From the NCBI GenBank assembly GCA_051201605.1, contig CP179201.1, positions 558,001 to 622,000 of the forward strand: a stretch of DNA of 64,000 bases. The letters run 5' to 3'. The notes under the pieces were generated by a model that had not been told where the DNA came from, ran no database searches, and saw only the letters and a program-made list of their open reading frames with translations. A program made the position numbers and the translations under genes. Origin of the DNA: CABZJG01 sp902512685 (lineage in GTDB: Bacteria > Pseudomonadota > Alphaproteobacteria > Rhodobacterales > Rhodobacteraceae). How positions within the stretch are numbered: position 1 is the first letter of the stretch; each line of letters begins with the position of its first letter. This document shows, in pieces, positions 59,294 through 64,000 of this stretch.

Positions 59294-60523
59294 TTATGGC
59301 GTCTGCGGCTGCATCATACGGCTTTGACGCGGTAAAAGCAGGGCGGCGCATACTGTGGGAATTGCCAGAAAACTGATAAAGGAAAACAGATCAGCCATAG
59401 TATAGCCACGTTGCAGCATAAATCCGCAAAGCGGTAACACGGTGGCCCCTGCTGTTAGATTGAGCAAGAATTTAATACTTAAAACCCTTGTGCGATATTC
59501 GTCGGGCACATAGCGCGACATGATCGCATCGGTCAGCGGAATTTGCCCGAAAACAAAACACATCGCGCAGGTCATCATCACCAAAAGACCTATATCGGCA
59601 AGCGATGAAGACACATAGATAAACACCACCTGACCGGCTGCGGTTGCCAATAAGATATGCTTTGGTGACACCCGGTCCACCAGCCAGCCCACGAGGACCT
59701 GACAGCCAGAGGCGCAGGCATAAACCAGTGATGCCAACGCGCCGGTGACCGCCACCGAAGAGCTGATGCCGCCGAGCGCAAGATCAAAATACCGCGGTAC
59801 CAGAAAGGTCATCGCGCCAAAAATAAAGCCGCCTGAGGTGGTCACAAGCGCAAGCGCAATCAGGGCGCGCTGCCAACCGGTGGAAAAACCGCTGGTGCCT
59901 TTTTGGGCCTGTGCTGAGGCTTTTGCGCCGGGCTCATGGCGAAGCCGGCTGGCAAACAAAACACCATAAATCAGACACAGTACACCAGACACCCAAAACC
60001 CCATGCGCCAATCCCCGTTTAGTAAGATGGCGCCAATAAACACCGGCGCGGCAGCCACACCTAAATTGCCAAATACACCGTTGATCCCCAATCTTAATCC
60101 GATACGCTTATCCGACTTGAGCAGCATTGAAATTCCGACAGGGTGATAGATGGCCGCAAAGGCGCCCAGAACGGCCAAGCCAAGCATAAGCTGTAGCGGA
60201 GATTGCGCCAAAGCCGAAAAAATTGCCGCCAGCCCAATGCCGAAATTGAAAACAACCATCATCAAAGAGCGAGAATAGCTATCCGAAAGCCGCGCTGCTA
60301 TGGGTGCACAGGCGCCAAACAGCACAAAACTAAGCGTTCCATAACCAATGATTTCTTCGTATCCAATTCCAAAGTAAAGGCCTGCATCATAGGCGGCCTT
60401 GGCAAAGATGAGCATCATAAAATGATCAAGGAAGTGACTCGCATAAAGGAAGATATCATCGATTGATTTATGTTGAAATTTGGCAATCAATGGCTGATCC
60501 TCACATTTGTGCGCCCTGCCCAT
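59294..60523 (-). CDS. MFS transporter
   Basis: 409 residues, about 12 membrane helices. After helix 2 the conserved loop reads APIAARLSDSYSR, close to the family GxxxDRxGRR motif. A hydrophilic spacer KASAQAQKGTSGF between helices 6 and 7 divides the two halves. The first 20 residues before IDDIFLYASHFLDH are probably longer than the real protein; a later start is possible. The substrate is unknown. Confidence 0.85.
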   Translation of the reverse strand: MGRAHKCEDQPLIAKFQHKSIDDIFLYASHFLDHFMMLIFAKAAYDAGLYFGIGYEEIIGYGTLSFVLFGACAPIAARLSDSYSRSLMMVVFNFGIGLAAIFSALAQSPLQLMLGLAVLGAFAAIYHPVGISMLLKSDKRIGLRLGINGVFGNLGVAAAPVFIGAILLNGDWRMGFWVSGVLCLIYGVLFASRLRHEPGAKASAQAQKGTSGFSTGWQRALIALALVTTSGGFIFGAMTFLVPRYFDLALGGISSSVAVTGALASLVYACASGCQVLVGWLVDRVSPKHILLATAAGQVVFIYVSSSLADIGLLVMMTCAMCFVFGQIPLTDAIMSRYVPDEYRTRVLSIKFLLNLTAGATVLPLCGFMLQRGYTMADLFSFISFLAIPTVCAALLLPRQSRMMQPQTP

Positions 60524-60632
60524 GGATCGGCCATGACGGATAGCATCACCTTGATCAGCAGTCCTATGGTTTGCAAGGGATATTATGAAAATGCTCTGTC
60601 AGAAACTCCGGCCTGGCGGAAAAGTTCGAATA

Positions 60633-61443
60633 TTAATTCGCCTCAGGCAGAGCTCCGGCTTTTTGCATACTGCTCATAATCAGCGCGGCGCAGTCTTTAG
60701 GATGGGTCGAAATTAAAAAATGCCCGGCGTCTTTGACTTCGCATATTTGCGCTTTTGGTAGATAACGGCCAAGGTGACGGGTGGTGGCTTTCATCGCCGC
60801 TGTGGTGTTTGATCCGTAGGCCAGTGTGATCGGGCAGCCAAGCGCAGATAGGTGCTGTGCATCCGGCCGGTAGGCCATCCCGGTTTGCCAATCCAGCCCG
60901 TTCACCTGCACTGTTGCGGCGCAGTACTTGCGTACAGTTTCCGGCAGGGCGTCAAAAAACCCCGCGCCGCCATAATAATCAATAATGGCTTTGGCCGCAT
61001 CAGGGTCTTTGGCGGTGACCTGCGCCTGAAACCGCGTGATTATCTGCCAAAGATCGGCGTCCAGATTGCTGTCGCCTTCTATCTTTAAAAGACCCAAAGG
61101 ATTGGCCTCTAAAAACGTGACGCTTAAAACGGGTCTTAGGTGCAGTTTCCAGAAATCCCAAAGCCACAAGTCCGCCAAAAGAATGGGCCACCAGATGCAC
61201 CGGTTTTCCAATCTTTTCGATCACCTCGCTCAGCAAATCAATTTGGGGGCGCAGGGATTGATCCTCGTTGCGGCGGCGCTCGCGGCTTTGGCCATAGCCA
61301 GACAGGCTGGTGGAAAAGAATTCAAATCCTTCGGGCAGATGGCTTTGCACAGGTCGCCACGCCGCTGGCGTGCTATAAGATCCTGGAACAAATAAAATTG
61401 GCACGCCGGTGCCGGAGCAGTGAAAATCAAAGTTTTGGGTCAT
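60633..61443 (-). pseudogene. Alpha/beta hydrolase, frameshifted
   Basis: The N-terminal part starts at the ATG at 61441-61443 (MTQNFDFHCSGTGVPILFVP), has the nucleophile elbow VAHSFGG and runs to LGFLETAP. It then loses homology. From about 61135 the neighbouring frame carries on as RPVLSVTFLEANPLG to the histidine in DAGHFLIST and stops at 60633. Removing one base near CCTAAGACCC restores a single frame of about 270 residues. The acid region reads AYGSNTTA, where an aspartate would be expected, so the site may be degenerate as well. A one-base sequence error is the alternative. Confidence 0.8.
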
Positions 61444-61681
61444 CGGAAATCTAAGCTCATATAACTGGGTTTGGATGGCAAAAATAACTGGATAAAAATC
61501 AACTGATGACAGTTTAGCAAAGATCACTTTAAGGCGCAAATTAAGCCTTCGCACAGGACGGCCTCATGCCCGCAGCGGGACCTGCGCAATACCAACGCGA
61601 TACCGACGCGAAACCGACCCTTGAAATTTACCTAAAGGTGGCGTATCTGCCAGTTTGAATGATCTGAAAGACGAAAGCATT

Positions 61682-61879
61682 ATGGCAATCACCAATCCGC
61701 TCCAATTTATCCAGCAGGTTCGCTCGGAAGTCTCAAAAGTCGTCTGGCCGACACGGCGTGAGGTGCTGCTCACAACTGTGATGGTCTTTATTATGGCAGC
61801 GCTCGCAGCGGTGATATTTGCTTTGGTTGATTTGGCCATTCGCGGCGGTCTTCAGGCGCTTTTGGCAGCCATCAGCTAA
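61682..61879 (+). CDS. secE: Preprotein translocase subunit SecE
   Basis: 65 residues from ATG 61682. NPLQFIQQVRSEVSKVVWPT then RREVLLTTVMVFIM is the SecE consensus with the conserved amphipathic helix and WPTR, followed by one membrane helix, the minimal alphaproteobacterial form. It clamps SecY in the inner-membrane translocon. It heads the conserved secE-nusG-rplKA order. No tRNA-Trp gene is seen before it. Confidence 0.95.
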   Translation: MAITNPLQFIQQVRSEVSKVVWPTRREVLLTTVMVFIMAALAAVIFALVDLAIRGGLQALLAAIS

Positions 61880-61966
61880 TTGTGAATCTGCAAAGTTTCG
61901 CATTATTCGGGCTTGAATTTATTGGCTGCAAACTATACCAGTTTCCACATCTGTTCAAAATGGCGT

Positions 61967-61996
61967 GCGGCGATTCGTGTTGCGCGCCGCTTTTTT
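61967..61996 (+). terminator. Terminator-like hairpin between secE and nusG
   Basis: GCGGCG pairs with CGCCGC across a 12-base loop, followed directly by TTTTTTG. It lies in the 197-base secE-nusG gap, which is long for this gene pair. It suggests attenuation, with part of nusG transcription from a promoter of its own. Confidence 0.6.
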
Positions 61997-62076
61997 GTTC
62001 TAGAAAGCCAGATTGAACTGGCGCAACTAACTGAATTAGCGATATAAATCGCTCTGAATTAAGGGTCCTGAGGCAT

Positions 62077-62610
62077 ATGGCAAAGCGGTGGTATTCGGTC
62101 AGTGTTCTTTCTAACTTTGAAAAGAAAATTGCCGAGCAAATCAAAACTTCCGTTTCGGACTCCGGTCTTGAGGCCGAGATCGAAGAGGTTCTGGTTCCCA
62201 CAGAGGAAGTAATCGAAGTTCGCCGTGGTAAAAAAGTCACTACCGAACGCCGGTTTATGCCGGGCTATGTTTTGGTGCGGATGGAGATGAGCGATCAGGG
62301 CTATCACCTGATCAATTCGATCAATCGTGTTACTGGGTTTTTGGGGCCGCAAGGGCGCCCGATGCCAATGCGCGACGCCGAAGTCAACGCGATTTTGAAC
62401 CGGGTGCAAGAGGGCGAAGATGCGCCGCGCATGCTCATTCATTTCGATATTGGTGAAAAGGTCAAAGTCAACGACGGACCGTTTGAAGATTTCGATGCCA
62501 TGGTGGAGGAGGTTGATGATGACAATCAACGTCTGAAAGTTACGGTGTCTATTTTTGGTCGGGAAACCCCGGTCGAGCTGGAATATACTCAGGTCACCAA
62601 GCAGACCTGA
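62077..62610 (+). CDS. nusG: Transcription termination/antitermination factor NusG
   Basis: 177 residues. NGN domain starts KRWYSVSVLSNFEKKIAEQI, with RRFMPGYVLVRMEM, and the C-terminal KOW domain reads GEKVKVNDGPFEDFDAMVEE. Full length. It binds RNA polymerase to promote processivity and links it to Rho or ribosomes. It precedes rplK as in most bacteria. Confidence 0.97.
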   Translation: MAKRWYSVSVLSNFEKKIAEQIKTSVSDSGLEAEIEEVLVPTEEVIEVRRGKKVTTERRFMPGYVLVRMEMSDQGYHLINSINRVTGFLGPQGRPMPMRDAEVNAILNRVQEGEDAPRMLIHFDIGEKVKVNDGPFEDFDAMVEEVDDDNQRLKVTVSIFGRETPVELEYTQVTKQT

Positions 62611-62630
62611 GGTGCAAGCGTGGGAGGTAC

Positions 62631-62687
62631 GATGGCCGCGGCCATCAAGCCGGACCACGACAACATCAATCCTGCCTGACGCGTCAG
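62631..62687 (+). promoter_or_regulatory. Two palindromic hairpins in the nusG-rplK leader
   Basis: GATGGCCGCGGCCATC at 62631-62646 and CTGACGCGTCAG at 62676-62687 are both perfect palindromes in the 105-base leader of rplK. They could form the L1-binding structure that controls the L11-L1 mRNA, or protein sites; I cannot decide from sequence alone. Confidence 0.45.
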
Positions 62688-62715
62688 CGGGGTGTTGGAA
62701 AAAAGGAGAGGCCAA

Positions 62716-63141
62716 ATGGCCAAGAAACTGGTTGGCACGCTAAAATTACAAGTGCCTGCGGGACAAGCAAATCCCTCCCCACCTGTGGGGCCTGCGTTGG
62801 GTCAACGCGGGATCAATATCATGGAGTTCTGTAAAGCGTTTAACGCAAAAACAGCCGACATGGAGCCGGGCGCACCTTGCCCGACCGTGATCGAGTATTT
62901 TCAGGATAAATCCTTTACCATGGATATTAAGACGCCGCCTGCGTCCTATTATCTGAAAAAAGCTGCAAAGCTGAAATCCGGTTCCAATACACCGGGCCGC
63001 GTAACAGCCGGTAGCGTATCACCAGCGCAGGTCAAAGAGATCGCCGAAGCGAAAATGAAAGACCTGAATGCCAATGATATTGAAGGCGCTATGCAGATTA
63101 TTCTGGGCTCTGCCCGCTCAATGGGCATCGAGGTGAAGTAA
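62716..63141 (+). CDS. rplK: 50S ribosomal protein L11
   Basis: 141 residues from ATG 62716 with AAGGAGAGG ahead. KKLVGTLKLQVPAGQANPSP and GPALGQRGINIMEFCKAFNA are the L11 signature, and the C-terminal rRNA-binding domain ends in GSARSMGIEVK. It forms the GTPase-associated region of the large subunit with the L10/L12 stalk. Confidence 0.98.
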   Translation: MAKKLVGTLKLQVPAGQANPSPPVGPALGQRGINIMEFCKAFNAKTADMEPGAPCPTVIEYFQDKSFTMDIKTPPASYYLKKAAKLKSGSNTPGRVTAGSVSPAQVKEIAEAKMKDLNANDIEGAMQIILGSARSMGIEVK

Positions 63142-63142
63142 G

Positions 63143-63841
63143 ATGGCAAAACTCGGAAAAAGAACCAAAGCCATTCGCGAAGCCACGGCTGGTAAAGAAA
63201 ATCTGTCCATCGAAGACGCTGTAAGCTTGGTTAAATCCAATGCGCAGGCAAAATTTGATGAAACCATCGAAATCGCAGTGAACCTAGGCGTTGATACCCG
63301 TCACGCAGATCAAATGGTGCGCGGTGTTGTTGGTCTTCCAAATGGCACAGGCAAAACGGTTAGAGTGGCTGTTTTTGCACGTGATGCGAAAGCTGATGAG
63401 GCCAAAGCCGCCGGAGCGGATGTGGTTGGCGCAGAAGATCTGATGCAAACCGTTCAGGGCGGCACAATCGATTTTGACCGCTGCATTGCCACGCCGGATA
63501 TGATGCCTGTTGTGGGCCGGTTGGGTAAAGTGCTCGGCCCGCGCAATCTGATGCCAAACCCAAAAGTGGGAACGGTAACTATGGATGTTGCAGAGGCTGT
63601 TAAAGCTGCCAAAGGCGGTGAGGTCCAGTTCAAAGCGGAAAAGGGCGGCGTTGTGCATGCCGGTGTTGGCAAAGCCTCGTTCAATGAGGCAATGCTGGTG
63701 GAAAATGTCCGCGCCTTTGTACAGGCCGTGGCCAAGGCAAAGCCCTCTGGGGCCAAAGGTGCCTATATGAAAAAGATTGCTCTGAGCTCAACCATGGGCG
63801 CTGGTGTGACCATCGACGTTGGTAAGGCCTCTGAGCAATAA
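63143..63841 (+). CDS. rplA: 50S ribosomal protein L1
   Basis: 232 residues, complete, one base after the rplK stop. KLGKRTKAIREATAGKENLS at the start and LGPRNLMPNPKVGTVT in domain II are family signatures. It forms the L1 stalk near the E site and in other bacteria represses the L11-L1 mRNA. Confidence 0.98.
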   Translation: MAKLGKRTKAIREATAGKENLSIEDAVSLVKSNAQAKFDETIEIAVNLGVDTRHADQMVRGVVGLPNGTGKTVRVAVFARDAKADEAKAAGADVVGAEDLMQTVQGGTIDFDRCIATPDMMPVVGRLGKVLGPRNLMPNPKVGTVTMDVAEAVKAAKGGEVQFKAEKGGVVHAGVGKASFNEAMLVENVRAFVQAVAKAKPSGAKGAYMKKIALSSTMGAGVTIDVGKASEQ

Positions 63842-63846
63842 AGATC

Positions 63847-63904
63847 TATATCCCGTCGGATCGTGATCTGGCGGGATATATTTAACAAGGCCTTCGGGCT
63901 TTGT
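63847..63904 (+). terminator. Tandem hairpins after rplA
   Basis: TATATCCCG / CGGGATATA (63847-63855 and 63872-63880), then ACAAGGCC-TTCG-GGCTTTGT (63885-63904) with a UUCG loop. The two structures separate the rplKA unit from the following leader and probably attenuate read-through. Confidence 0.65.
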
Positions 63905-64000
63905 TCTGTCCGAGACGGAGGGTTGGGCCTAGGCCTGCTAATTCCTTCCTGAGATGGGGAACGAGATATAAGTTCACACCGCAGGCATAGACCTTCGGGT
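63905..64000 (+). promoter_or_regulatory. Probable rplJ (L10) leader, cut by window edge
   Basis: After rplA the order in most bacteria is rplJ-rplL, preceded by a structured L10-binding leader. The 96 bases here (GTCCGAGACGGAGGGTTGGG onward) hold no gene and have the position and purine-rich look of that leader. The structure continues beyond the window, so this is inference from gene order. Confidence 0.4.

Noticed and set aside
61444..61681. tRNA-Trp gene upstream of secE
   Set aside because: Often found there in relatives, but no cloverleaf with a CCA anticodon could be drawn in this stretch.

Overview
The window looks like chromosome of a marine alphaproteobacterium of the Rhodobacteraceae (Roseobacter group). 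This is inferred from the secE-nusG-rplK-rplA block at the right edge, the many ABC and TRAP uptake systems with LacI, IclR, RpiR and LysR regulators, and roseobacter-type small genes (Lin0512 pair, GFA-family protein, IS6 transposase remnants). No 16S or tRNA gene was seen, so a genus cannot be given. Base composition shifts along the window: about 2-27 kb is GC-richer and tightly packed, while 32-51 kb is more AT-rich, has looser spacing and holds most of the broken genes.

Layout. (1) 0-2 kb: an enolase-superfamily gene cut by the left edge, a dispersed 59-bp palindromic repeat and a LuxR DNA-binding-domain remnant. (2) 1.9-17.6 kb: a carbohydrate catabolic region. A leftward run encodes an SDR, four Gfo/Idh/MocA dehydrogenases, a TIM-barrel sugar isomerase/epimerase and a complete ribose-type ABC importer. 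A divergent LacI repressor sits across two matching operators and has no ordinary start codon. Next come a second SDR-LacI pair and a membrane desaturase coupled to an aldose-epimerase-like protein. (3) 18.1-32.7 kb: the most unusual part. A nine-gene, largely overlapping leftward operon encodes four ureohydrolase-fold proteins in a row (one with all metal ligands, three that have lost most of them), a small protein of unknown function, an aldehyde dehydrogenase, two CaiB/BaiF CoA-transferases and an HMG-CoA-lyase-like enzyme. Beside it are an IclR regulator and a polyamine-type ABC importer with an alpha/beta hydrolase; the two importer promoters share one operator-like element.

(4) 33.3-42.9 kb: two decayed copies of the same truncated IS6-family element, in the same orientation, bracket a class III aminotransferase, a BKACE enzyme, an RpiR regulator, a TAXI-TRAP transporter and a truncated integrase. 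Just outside lie fused fragments of a GlxA-type regulator and an oligopeptide ABC ATPase. (5) 43-51.3 kb: LysR plus quinone-oxidoreductase, an Hsp31/HchA-like protein, then an island of small proteins: two cupins, an NTF2-like protein and four paralogues of one small alpha/beta protein family, one broken by a TAG codon. (6) 51.5-61.5 kb: a hydantoinase-racemase-DapA-family operon, a frameshifted peptidoglycan-binding protein, a GFA-family protein, an outer-membrane barrel, a Lin0512 pair, GST, MFS and a frameshifted alpha/beta hydrolase. (7) 61.7-64 kb: secE, nusG, rplK, rplA and the start of the next ribosomal leader.

How the parts work together: most of the window is uptake and catabolism of small organic compounds, in modules that each pair a transporter with a regulator and a set of enzymes. 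The candidate undescribed system is the ureohydrolase/pseudo-ureohydrolase operon at 18-27 kb. The expanded small-protein family at 47-51 kb is second.
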